Assembly (NCBI RefSeq): GCF_900103475.1
Contig: NZ_FNHG01000011.1
Location: 1 to 64,000 of the forward strand
Origin: Maricaulis salignorans
GTDB lineage: Bacteria; Pseudomonadota; Alphaproteobacteria; Caulobacterales; Maricaulaceae
Length of the DNA: 64,000 nucleotides
Reading direction: 5' to 3'
Of the stretch, positions 54,243-62,525 are shown one piece after another (the first letter of the stretch is position 1; each line of letters begins with the position of its first letter). The notes beneath the pieces are model-generated. The model saw nothing but the letters and a program-made list of their open reading frames with translations, was not told the DNA's origin and did no database searches. A program made the position numbers and the translations under genes.

Positions 54243-55775
54243 ATGACACGCACGCCCCTCACCCTCCTCCTCGCCCTCCTTCTGCTGGCGCTGCCGGTCG
54301 GCTCGGCCGCGGCACAGCGTCTTGTTGCGCTGGGCGCGACATCGCTGCGGGTCTGCCCGACCCATGGCGCGGCCGGTTCGACACCCGATTTCACTGGCGA
54401 GGATTGCACCGACATCACGCTGAGCGAGCTTGATCCCCAGGGCCGGCAGGTCTGGGTCCGGGCCGAGATCGACTGGGACGGCGCGCAATGGCCACAGGAT
54501 CGTCCGATCGGCCTCTTCATCTCCGGCAAGGCTGCAAGCACGGCCTGGCTCAATGGTCATGAGCTTGGCTCCAATGGTCGTCCGGGACCGGACCGGGCCA
54601 CGGAAATTCCCGGCCGCATGGATTCCGTGCTCTATGTCCCGCGCGAGCGCCTGCGGCCCGGACGCAATGAACTGGTTCTGCTGATGTCGTCTCAGCATGG
54701 CTTTCTGGAGCTGGGCTGGCCGGTGCACTGGATCGGGCTGGAGCGCTACCAGCCCCCGACCAGCATGCTCGCGGCCGTCTATGCGCCCAGCCTGGTAACA
54801 CTCGGCGTTCTGGTGCTGGGCTTCGTCTTCTTCGCCGCGATGGCGATCCGCGGCGGCGACCGGGAGGGCTCTGCCCTGATCAGTGCGATGTCCCTGATCG
54901 CCGTGGCGCAATTGCTGATCGAGACCAGTCGCGGCCTCTATGCCTATCCCTATCCGATGCATGATCTGCGTCTGGTGCTGATCGTCGCCTGCACCGCCGC
55001 CTTCGGGCTGACCCTGATCGCCTATCTCCTGCACCGCTTCTCCGGCCTCTCCCTGCGCGCGCGTCTCCTGCGTGGGCTTGCCGTCGGCGCCCTGCTCATA
55101 ACCATCCTGCAAATGCATGCGGGCTATGATGCCAAGACTCTCTTCGCCTTTGAAACCACGATCCTGGCCGGCCTGGCCTGGTGCGGTGTCTGGGTCTGGC
55201 AGCGCAAGCCCGGCGCCCGCGCCCATCTCGCCGTGCTGGCGGGACTGGCCGCTCTGGCCGTGCTCTTCCCGGAACTCTTCATCGATCGCTATTTCTACCA
55301 GGCGATCGCCGGCCTTCTGCTCTTCCTGTTCGCACAGCAAGCCATTGCCCTGGTCAATGAACGCCGCATCCGCGCGCTGGAAGCCACCCGCGCCGACCGG
55401 CTCGAGATCGCGCTGAGCCAGGCACGCCAGAAGGACCACCCGGTCCAGATCGAACTCGTCAGCGCCGGCCGCACCGATTACATCGCGACCGACCGCATCG
55501 CCCAGCTCAAGGCGGCCGGTGATTATGTCGAAGTGCATTTCGAGAACGGCCAGACGTCGCTCTATACCGGCTCACTCTCCGGCCTCGAGGCGAGCCTGCC
55601 GCCGACCTTCCTGCGCGTCCACCGCTCCCATATCGTCAATACCGGCTATGTCAGCGCCCTGGAGCGCGATGCCTCCGGTGTCGGACGGCTGATCCTGTCG
55701 AACGGGATGGATGTTCCGATCAGCCGGCGGATCCTGCCAAAGGTGAGATCGGCGCTGGCTGACGCGGCACAATAG
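54243..55775 (+). CDS. Membrane receptor with LytTR DNA-binding domain
   Basis: 510 residues. A signal peptide (to about residue 24) precedes an extracytoplasmic sensory domain (about 25-175) resembling 7TMR-DISM extracellular modules. About seven membrane segments follow (about 180-380). A LytTR DNA-binding domain closes the protein: the block LKAAGDYVEVHFENGQTSLY, LRVHRSHIVNTGYV and the final ISRRILPKVRSAL. It is a one-component transcription factor anchored in the membrane. Targets may include the adjacent hydrolase genes, but this is not shown. Confidence 0.85.
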   Translation: MTRTPLTLLLALLLLALPVGSAAAQRLVALGATSLRVCPTHGAAGSTPDFTGEDCTDITLSELDPQGRQVWVRAEIDWDGAQWPQDRPIGLFISGKAASTAWLNGHELGSNGRPGPDRATEIPGRMDSVLYVPRERLRPGRNELVLLMSSQHGFLELGWPVHWIGLERYQPPTSMLAAVYAPSLVTLGVLVLGFVFFAAMAIRGGDREGSALISAMSLIAVAQLLIETSRGLYAYPYPMHDLRLVLIVACTAAFGLTLIAYLLHRFSGLSLRARLLRGLAVGALLITILQMHAGYDAKTLFAFETTILAGLAWCGVWVWQRKPGARAHLAVLAGLAALAVLFPELFIDRYFYQAIAGLLLFLFAQQAIALVNERRIRALEATRADRLEIALSQARQKDHPVQIELVSAGRTDYIATDRIAQLKAAGDYVEVHFENGQTSLYTGSLSGLEASLPPTFLRVHRSHIVNTGYVSALERDASGVGRLILSNGMDVPISRRILPKVRSALADAAQ

Positions 55776-55846
55776 CGCGGCCATACGCCGCCTCACGCGA
55801 CGAACGAATTGGGATATGATGGCCTCCGGCACGCCCGGAGGCTCCC

Positions 55847-56812
55847 ATGCAACGCTGGCCGCACATGATTCCGCTTGCGATCATCACCCTCATCCTGCTC
55901 GCCCTCGTGGCAAGCTATGCGGCCTATGCGCGAGACATGCAGACGATCCGCGCGCGGCTGGCAGCGACCAGCATATTGATCCCGGGCCCGTCCGGGCCGG
56001 TGGAATACACAACCGGCGGAAGCGGTACCGCCGTGCTGGCCCTGCACGGTGCCGGTGGCGGATTCGACCAGGGCGCGCTGTTTGCCACCACCTTTGTCGG
56101 CGATGATTTCCACTGGATCGCCCCGTCACGCTTTGGCTATCTACGCTCCCCCCTGCCCGATGATGCCTCCACCGCGGCGCAGGCCGATGCCTTCGCCGCC
56201 CTGCTCGACGGGCTGGGCATTGAACGGGTGGCGATCATCGCGATATCCGGCGGCGTGCCCCCGGCGCTGCAATTCGCCGCGCGCTATCCCGATCGCACCT
56301 CGGCCCTGGTCCTGCTCTCCTCGGCACCACACACGCCCTATACGACAGAGCAGCAGGGCTTGCCGATCCCGGCCTGGCTCTACCAGGCCCTGTTCAGCTC
56401 GAACTTCCCCTATTGGGCCCTGAGCAAGACGGCCCGCCCGGCGCTGGAAGGCATTTTCGACGTCACGCCGGAACTGCGTAGCGGCATGAGCGAAGAAGAG
56501 CGCGTCTTTCTCGCCGGGATGGTGGATCTGTTTCAGCCCGTCACCCAGCGCCTTGACGGCGTGCGCAATGAAGGCGCGGCGATTGATCCGGCAGCGCAAT
56601 ACGATCTTGGCGCCATCACGGCACCGACCCTGATCATCCACAGCCGCGATGACGGCCTCAATCCGTTCGAGATCGCACAAGGTCTCGCGCGCGAGATTGC
56701 CGGCGCCGAACTTGTCCCGCTCGAGAGCGGCGGTCATTTGATGCTCGGCCATCACGACGATGTCCGCGCGCGGGTCAGTGGCTTTCTGACGGCGCATACT
56801 GGCGGCGCGTGA
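55847..56812 (+). CDS. Alpha/beta hydrolase with N-terminal membrane segment
   Basis: 321 residues, with GGAGG eight bases upstream. An N-terminal hydrophobic stretch (MIPLAIITLILLALVASYAA) may anchor it. The fold shows VLALHGAGGGFDQG (oxyanion HG), IAISGGVPPALQFA (nucleophile Ser, here ISGG), LIIHSRDDGLNPF (acid) and ESGGHLMLGHH (histidine). The substrate is unknown. It follows the LytTR regulator gene on the same strand by 71 bases. Confidence 0.85.
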   Translation: MQRWPHMIPLAIITLILLALVASYAAYARDMQTIRARLAATSILIPGPSGPVEYTTGGSGTAVLALHGAGGGFDQGALFATTFVGDDFHWIAPSRFGYLRSPLPDDASTAAQADAFAALLDGLGIERVAIIAISGGVPPALQFAARYPDRTSALVLLSSAPHTPYTTEQQGLPIPAWLYQALFSSNFPYWALSKTARPALEGIFDVTPELRSGMSEEERVFLAGMVDLFQPVTQRLDGVRNEGAAIDPAAQYDLGAITAPTLIIHSRDDGLNPFEIAQGLAREIAGAELVPLESGGHLMLGHHDDVRARVSGFLTAHTGGA

Positions 56813-56830
56813 GGGGCCGGGTGGCCGGGC

Positions 56831-57052
56831 CTACCAATGCGGCGGCGGACGATTCTCCGGCGCGGGGCCTTGGGCCTCGACGGCATGGATACGGTCGAGG
56901 AACTGGTTGAGCCGCGCCTTGATCAGGTCGAACTCGGTGCGCTGGTCATTCATGACCTCGGAGAGTTCCTGCAGCATCTGGTCCTGATGCGCGATGTGGG
57001 CTTCGAGCTCATCGATACGCTCGATCAACGGGTCTGGCAGCTCATCGCTCAT
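56831..57052 (-). CDS. slyX: SlyX-like coiled-coil protein
   Basis: 73 residues from ATG 57052 with GAGGAG upstream. An acidic heptad-patterned helix (LIERIDELEAHIAHQDQMLQ onward) ends in a short Pro-rich tail (PENRPPPHW). This matches SlyX, a small conserved protein of unknown function. It converges on the upstream hydrolase gene. Confidence 0.85.
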   Translation of the reverse strand: MSDELPDPLIERIDELEAHIAHQDQMLQELSEVMNDQRTEFDLIKARLNQFLDRIHAVEAQGPAPENRPPPHW

Positions 57053-57158
57053 GGCCTGCTCCTCTACATCACGGATTGCACACAACCGGTGGTGCAATCG
57101 TCTTGCCTGCGGTCTTGCCTGCTCTATGCTGCATGCTGGTTCAGGGGGCGAGGATGTC

Positions 57159-57524
57159 ATGCAGCTGAAATCAATCAACGGCAAGCTGACGTTGGGCAGT
57201 GCCTACAAATTATTCGTGGTCAGCTGGTATATCGGCTGGACCAGCATCTTCGTGATTATCGGGGGCATCGGCCTGCTGGCCATGCTCGTCAGCGGCCAGG
57301 CCACGATAAACGGCGAAGTCGTCGAAGGTGCTGGACCGGTCGCCGCGCAATTATTGCCAATGCTGGCGCTCTTCCCGATCATCATCATATTCCACGCCTT
57401 CGTGTTCAGCGGCCTGCTCCTGCTGGGATTGATCATCTACCGTATCTGGCGCCCGGTGCAGATCACCGACTACCAGCCGGCGGTCAAGAATGCTGTGCCG
57501 ACCAACACGGCCAGCCAGGACTAG
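57159..57524 (+). CDS. Small two-segment membrane protein of unknown function
   Basis: 121 residues from ATG 57159, behind GAGG. Two hydrophobic segments are visible (about 22-43 and 63-88), and the C-terminal part, with RIWRPVQITDYQPAVKNA, is soluble. No family was recognised. It is divergent from slyX and converges on the isomerase gene with a shared CTAG stop. Confidence 0.65.
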   Translation: MQLKSINGKLTLGSAYKLFVVSWYIGWTSIFVIIGGIGLLAMLVSGQATINGEVVEGAGPVAAQLLPMLALFPIIIIFHAFVFSGLLLLGLIIYRIWRPVQITDYQPAVKNAVPTNTASQD

Positions 57525-58114
57525 AGCGTCTCCAGCCGGTCCTTGCCGAAATAGAGCTCGCCGCCGACGATGAAGCTGGGAATGCCGAACACGCCCTGGT
57601 CGACCGCCAATTGCGTATTCGCCATCAGCTGCGCCTTGACCTCCGGCGTCTGGATCGCGGCCAGCAGGCGTTCCGCTGGCAGGCCGGCCTCGGTCAGCGT
57701 GGCGCGCAAGACATCCGCATCGTCGAGCTTGCGCGGCTTCTCCCACATGAAGTGGAACATCGCCTCGACATAGGCCTCCAGCACGCCCTCCGCTTCCGCC
57801 GCGACCGCACCGCGCATCAGGGCCAGCGTATTGACCGGGAAATGCGGATTGAAGTTGAAGTGTTGGAGATCATGGCGGGCGATGAAGCGCTCGATTTCCT
57901 TGTATTCATAGGCCAGCTTGGCCGGCACCCCGGCGAAGGCGATCATCGGCGCCTGATTGCCGGTCGATTTGAAAATCCCGCCGAGCAGCACCGGCACATG
58001 GCGAAATTTCAGACCCGTGCGTGCCTCGACACCCGGCAGGATGCGATGCGCGAAATAGGCATTGGGGCTGGCAAAGTCGAAATAGAAGACCGGGCCGTTT
58101 GTTGAATCGCTCAC
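57521..58114 (-). CDS. DsbA-like 2-hydroxychromene-2-carboxylate isomerase family protein
   Basis: 197 residues from GTG 58114, with GGAG seven bases upstream. The N-terminal FYFDFASPNAYFAHR has a serine in the position used by kappa-class GST-like isomerases. The C-terminal GVFGIPSFIVGGELYFGKDR is the family's second signature, with the cis-Pro. The usual reaction is glutathione-dependent isomerisation of aromatic intermediates; the substrate here is unknown. It is coupled to the upstream SDR by GTGA overlap. Confidence 0.87.
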   Translation of the reverse strand: MSDSTNGPVFYFDFASPNAYFAHRILPGVEARTGLKFRHVPVLLGGIFKSTGNQAPMIAFAGVPAKLAYEYKEIERFIARHDLQHFNFNPHFPVNTLALMRGAVAAEAEGVLEAYVEAMFHFMWEKPRKLDDADVLRATLTEAGLPAERLLAAIQTPEVKAQLMANTQLAVDQGVFGIPSFIVGGELYFGKDRLETL

Positions 58115-58854
58115 CAGTTTTCTCCATAGGGCCGAAGGTCAAGTTCATGGGTCCAGGCATCGCGTGATTGGCGATGCAGCATGAGGTAGGTCTCGGCAAT
58201 CGAGGCCGGGTCCATCAGCGTGTCCGGCGGCATGGCGGCCAGAGCCTCGGCGCCCTTCGCCTGGGCGATGCGCTCACGCACCCAGGCCGTATCGACGCCG
58301 GCATCAATCACGAGATGGGCGACGTGCAGGCCCTGCGGTCCCAATTCGCGCGCCATGGATTGCGCCAGCGAGCGCAGCCCGGCCTTGGCCGCCCCGAAGG
58401 CCGCATAACCCTTGCCGCCGCGCATCGAGGCCGTAGCCCCCGTAAAGAAGATAGACCCCGCCCCGCGCGGCAACATGATCCGCGCCGCCTCACGCCCGGT
58501 CAGGAAGCCCGCCTTGCAGGCCATGTCCCACACCTTGGAGAAAACACGCTCCGAGGTCTCCAGCAGCGGGAATTGCACATTGGCGCCGACATTGAAGATC
58601 ACCGCCTCGAGCGGCGCTGAGGCTTCGGCCGCGTCGAGAAAGGCCGTCACGGATTTCTCGTCGCGCGCATCCAGCGAATGGCCAGTGAAACGCCCGCCCC
58701 CCGCCTCGATCTCCTGCCCCACCGGTGCCAGCATCTCGCCGCGCCGCCGCCCGCCATGGACATGATACCCCTCGGCGGCAAAACGCCGGGCAATGGCGGC
58801 GCCGATGAAATCACCGGCGCCGACGATGGCGATGCTGGCATTGCGCTGGGTCAT
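58111..58854 (-). CDS. SDR-fold protein with atypical active site
   Basis: 247 residues from ATG 58854. The nucleotide-binding glycine pattern is VGAGDFIGAAIARRFA and VIFNVGANVQ replaces the usual NAG. In the catalytic region FTGATASMRGGKGYAAFGAA then K, the residue in the YxxxK tyrosine position is Phe and the usual Ser position is Ala. A conserved sub-family of SDR-like proteins has this layout, so it may be catalytically different or inactive. It is coupled to the isomerase gene downstream. Confidence 0.82.
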   Translation of the reverse strand: MTQRNASIAIVGAGDFIGAAIARRFAAEGYHVHGGRRRGEMLAPVGQEIEAGGGRFTGHSLDARDEKSVTAFLDAAEASAPLEAVIFNVGANVQFPLLETSERVFSKVWDMACKAGFLTGREAARIMLPRGAGSIFFTGATASMRGGKGYAAFGAAKAGLRSLAQSMARELGPQGLHVAHLVIDAGVDTAWVRERIAQAKGAEALAAMPPDTLMDPASIAETYLMLHRQSRDAWTHELDLRPYGENW

Positions 58855-58918
58855 GCTGGGCTCCCGGTCTGTTCGCATTCGAGAGCGCGCCTGGACGCCC
58901 GAACGGGGCGCTAGCCCC

Positions 58919-60478
58919 CTACTCCCACTCAATCGTCCCCGGCGGCTTGCTGGTCACATCATAAACCACGCGATTAATCCCGCGGCATTCATTGATGATG
59001 CGGGTGGCCACTCGCCCGAGGAAATCATGCTCGAACGGGTAGTAATCCGCCGTCATGCCGTCGACCGAGGTCACGGCGCGCAGGGCCAGCACGGCGTCAT
59101 AGGTGCGCTCATCGCCCATCACGCCGACGGTGTTGACCGGCAACAGGACCGAGAAGGCCTGCCAGATGACGTCATAGAGGCCGGCCTTCTTGATCTCCTC
59201 GATATAGATCGCATCGGCCTTGCGCAGGATATCGGCCTTCTCCTTGGAGACGGCGCCGGGAATGCGGATGCCCAGGCCTGGTCCCGGGAAGGGATGGCGT
59301 TTGACGAAGGCTTCCGGCAGGCCGAGCTCACGGCCCAGCGCGCGCACTTCGTCCTTGAACAGCTCGCGCAAGGGCTCGACCAACTGCATCTTCATGCGCG
59401 CCGGCAGACCGCCGACATTATGGTGCGATTTGATGGTGACCGAAGGTCCGCCATCGAAGCTGACGCTTTCGATCACATCGGGATAGAGCGTGCCCTGGGC
59501 GAGGAAATCGGCGCCGCCGGCCTCCTTCGCCTTCTCGTCGAACACGTCGATGAAGAGGCCGCCAATGATCTTGCGCTTCTTCTCCGGATCCTCGACGCCC
59601 TTGAGCGCGGTGAGGAACAAGTCCTCGGCCTGGGCGTGGACGAGCGGGATATTGTAATGCTCGCGGAACAGGTCAACGACCTCATCGGCCTCGCCCAGAC
59701 GCATCAGGCCGGTATCGACAAAGACGCAGATCAGCTGGTCGCCAATCGCTTCGTGCAGCAGCACGGCCGCCACGGAGCTGTCGACACCGCCTGACAGGCC
59801 GCACAATACCCGCTTGTCGCCAACCTGGGCGCGGATCTTGGTGATCGCCTCGTCCTTGAAACTCGCCATGGACCAGTCGCCACGGAAACCGGCGATCTGA
59901 TGGGTGAAATTCTTGAGCAGCTCGGCCCCGCGCGGCGTGTGCACGACTTCGGGGTGGAATTGCACCGCATAGAATTTGCGCGCTTCGTCGGCAATCGCCG
60001 CATAGGGGGCATTGCCCGAAGTGGCGACGACATGGAAACCGTCCGGCAGGGCGCTGACGCGGTCGCCATGGCTCATCCAGACGCGTTCTTCATGGCCAAT
60101 GGGGCCAAAGCCGGCAAACAGCGGGCTATCGGCGACGAGCTTGATATCGGCGCGGCCGAACTCGCGCTCTTCCGATGCCTCGACGCGGCCGCCGAGCTGG
60201 GCGCACATGGTCTGCTCGCCATAGCAAATCCCCAGAACCGGGATACCGCGTGTGAAGACCGATGGATCAGCTTTCGGCGAATTATCCCAATGGGTCGAAT
60301 GGGGCGAACCCGACAGGATGATCGCCTTGGGGTCGTAAGCGTCGATAAAGGCCTTGTCGGCGCGGTTATAGGGATGGACTTCGCAGAAGACGCCGCTCTC
60401 GCGCAAACGCCGCGCGATCAGCTGGGTGACCTGGCTGCCAAAGTCGATGATGAGGGCTTTTTCGTGTTGATCAGTCAT
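58919..60478 (-). CDS. guaA: GMP synthase (glutamine-hydrolysing)
   Basis: 519 residues. The class-I glutaminase domain has the nucleophile cysteine in [13 protein letters not shown] and the histidine in [13 protein letters not shown]. The ATP-pyrophosphatase domain has [17 protein letters not shown]. The C-terminal dimerisation domain ends in [21 protein letters not shown]. It converts XMP to GMP. It is divergent from the sulfotransferase genes. Confidence 0.98.
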   Translation of the reverse strand: MTDQHEKALIIDFGSQVTQLIARRLRESGVFCEVHPYNRADKAFIDAYDPKAIILSGSPHSTHWDNSPKADPSVFTRGIPVLGICYGEQTMCAQLGGRVEASEEREFGRADIKLVADSPLFAGFGPIGHEERVWMSHGDRVSALPDGFHVVATSGNAPYAAIADEARKFYAVQFHPEVVHTPRGAELLKNFTHQIAGFRGDWSMASFKDEAITKIRAQVGDKRVLCGLSGGVDSSVAAVLLHEAIGDQLICVFVDTGLMRLGEADEVVDLFREHYNIPLVHAQAEDLFLTALKGVEDPEKKRKIIGGLFIDVFDEKAKEAGGADFLAQGTLYPDVIESVSFDGGPSVTIKSHHNVGGLPARMKMQLVEPLRELFKDEVRALGRELGLPEAFVKRHPFPGPGLGIRIPGAVSKEKADILRKADAIYIEEIKKAGLYDVIWQAFSVLLPVNTVGVMGDERTYDAVLALRAVTSVDGMTADYYPFEHDFLGRVATRIINECRGINRVVYDVTSKPPGTIEWE

Positions 60479-60825
60479 GCGCTCTCATTCCCGCAGGCGC
60501 GGGCTTTCCGGGGACGAAATGTGGGGGTTATGGCCGAGCTCGATTTCAGCATGGCGCCGGATAGCGCGAGTCAGCCGCGATGGCCAGCAAGGAATCCGGT
60601 TTTGACGCCGATCCGGACCGCATCCGCCACCGGACCCCGGCAATCAAGGCGCAATCCAGTCTCAAATCGGGCAAAAATGAGGCGAGCCGGGGGATTGAGG
60701 CGGCGCCCGTCCCGCGCCCCAAGAAATTCGCCATCTCTTTGTAATGTATTGCTGTTCCGTAACCTTCCCGTAAGTGTCAAACCATGTGCGCCAAGGCTAG
60801 ATGAGCGGAGCGGGAGGTATGGGAC
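60479..60825. other. Divergent guaA / sulfotransferase intergenic region
   Basis: 347 bases. The left part would carry guaA promoters and the right part the sulfotransferase promoter; no confident hexamers were found. A 54-codon frame (60580-60744, plus) opens with ATG and ends FAISL but has no ribosome-binding site. No RNA gene or purine riboswitch was recognised. A GGAGG ribosome-binding site precedes the sulfotransferase ATG. Confidence 0.5.
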
Positions 60826-61626
60826 ATGCAGCAGATTATCGGCCAGGCTCCGATCTTTATCGGTGGCGCACCGCGCTCGGGTACGACGCTCTTGCGCGCC
60901 ATCGTCAATACGTCGAAAGGCATTGTCTGCGGCCCGGAATCCCGAGTCGTACCGGCGCTGGCCGCCCTGTCCACACAGGTGGAACAGATGCACATGCCGG
61001 TGCTCGAACAGCAATACGGACTCGATGCTGACGCCTTGCACCAGAAATTTGCCACCAGCATCAATGGGTTTCTTGCACCATTGCAGGCGCGCGCCGGCCG
61101 CCGCATCGCCGAGAAAACGCCGGCAAATGTACTGCATTTCAGCCAGTTGCGCCGCCTTTTCCCGGCCAGCCCGCTCGTCGGAATCATTCGTGACGGCCGC
61201 GATGTCGTCGCCTCACTGCTTTCAATGGACTGGCCGGATGCCCGGACCGGTCGCCCCATGGCCGTCACACGTGATGCCGCAGCCGCCGCGCGTCTTTGGG
61301 TCGCCAGCATCGAAGCCGGCACGGCAATGCGCGAGGACGGGAATTATTTCGAACTGCGCTATGAATCGCTGGTGCGCTATCCCCGTGACACGATTGCCGG
61401 CCTGTTCGGTTTCCTCGGCGAGGATGCGCAGGCCGTCGAAGCGGCACTCGATCATGCGCGCAGTTTCAATCCGGCCTCGGGTCGCAATGAGGCCAGCAAT
61501 GACCGCGTTGCCCAACCCATCGACACGCAATCCATCGGCCGCTGGCGTGGGCAACTCAACGCACAGCAATACGCCACTGTCATGCAGATCGCCGGCCCGG
61601 CCCTGTCGCAGCTGGGATATGTCTGA
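60826..61626 (+). CDS. PAPS-dependent sulfotransferase family protein (first of pair)
   Basis: 266 residues, with GGGAGG upstream. The 5'-phosphosulfate-binding loop is GGAPRSGTT (residues 13-21). The second PAPS region is IIRDGRDVVASLL with an RDGRD motif. This is the sulfotransferase_3 (tyrosylprotein sulfotransferase-like) fold. It has no signal peptide. The acceptor is unknown; such enzymes in bacteria often decorate carbohydrates or small molecules. It overlaps the second sulfotransferase by 8 bases. Confidence 0.87.
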   Translation: MQQIIGQAPIFIGGAPRSGTTLLRAIVNTSKGIVCGPESRVVPALAALSTQVEQMHMPVLEQQYGLDADALHQKFATSINGFLAPLQARAGRRIAEKTPANVLHFSQLRRLFPASPLVGIIRDGRDVVASLLSMDWPDARTGRPMAVTRDAAAAARLWVASIEAGTAMREDGNYFELRYESLVRYPRDTIAGLFGFLGEDAQAVEAALDHARSFNPASGRNEASNDRVAQPIDTQSIGRWRGQLNAQQYATVMQIAGPALSQLGYV

Positions 61627-62437
61627 GGCCGCGAGCGGAGCGGGCTTCGTCTTTCTCGGCGGTTGCCCGCGTTCCGGCCTGACCGTGATGCGCCGGCTTC
61701 TGGCTGGACACTCGCGAATCCATTGCGGACCCGATACCGGCCTGCCCGTGGCGATCGCCATGCAGTGGGAGAATTTCACCACCCAGCTCGGTGATCTGCA
61801 CCGGGATGATTTCGGCCTTGAGGCAGAGCAGGTGCGCGCCAATATGGCCGAACTGCTGACCGGGCTGATCGGCGAACCCATCCACGGGCGGCCAGGTCAC
61901 CGGCTGGTGGAAAAGACCAGTCTCAACATCCTCGCCTTCGAACGCCTGGGCCGCTTGCTGCCTGAGGCGCGCTTCGTTCATATCGTGCGCGATGGCCGCG
62001 ATGTCGCCGCCTCACTGCTGAAACGCGACTGGCGCGGCCCCGATACCCGTCCCTTCGCGCATGTGAGCCAGCCAGCAGCGGCGCTGAAATACTGGAACGA
62101 TCTCACCGGGATCGGCCTGCAGGCGGAAACCGCCCTGGGCCCCGGCCGCGTCCTGCGCCTGCGCTATGAGGATGTGGTGAAAAAGCCCAAGCGGAGTATG
62201 ACGGCCCTGCTGCGCTTCCTGGGGCTCGAATACGAGCCGGCAACGCTCAATTATGCCGGCAATCCGATCGAATGGATCGGACTGGAGCGCGAGAGCCTGC
62301 CGCTGCTCGATGCCCCCGTCTGCATCGACAGGATCGGCGCCGGGCGTGAGCTGGACGGGTTGATGAATGAGGCCGGTCGGGAAAGATTGCGGGCACTGGG
62401 CTATCGGGCAGCGGCCGCTTCTCGCACACGGCACTAG
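61619..62437 (+). CDS. Sulfotransferase family protein (second of pair)
   Basis: 272 residues from ATG 61619, eight bases inside the first sulfotransferase gene. The phosphosulfate loop reads GGCPRSGLT (residues 14-22), with Leu replacing the first Thr of the usual GTT. IVRDGRDVAASLL keeps the second PAPS motif, and YEDVVKKPKRSMTALLRFL follows. It is similar in length and layout to its neighbour. Either it has a changed cofactor grip or it is a partner subunit; the sequence alone does not say. Confidence 0.85.
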   Translation: MSEAASGAGFVFLGGCPRSGLTVMRRLLAGHSRIHCGPDTGLPVAIAMQWENFTTQLGDLHRDDFGLEAEQVRANMAELLTGLIGEPIHGRPGHRLVEKTSLNILAFERLGRLLPEARFVHIVRDGRDVAASLLKRDWRGPDTRPFAHVSQPAAALKYWNDLTGIGLQAETALGPGRVLRLRYEDVVKKPKRSMTALLRFLGLEYEPATLNYAGNPIEWIGLERESLPLLDAPVCIDRIGAGRELDGLMNEAGRERLRALGYRAAAASRTRH

Positions 62438-62525
62438 CCCCGCGCAATCCTTCCCGGCTTCGCGTCGCCCGCGGAATACTTGGCGCAGAGCGAAAACTTT
62501 GCACCGGAGGCGGAAGGCGAGCCCC

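Noticed and set aside
60479-60825. Purine riboswitch or RNA gene before guaA
   Set aside because: No conserved riboswitch core, tRNA fold or small-RNA terminator was visible on either strand.
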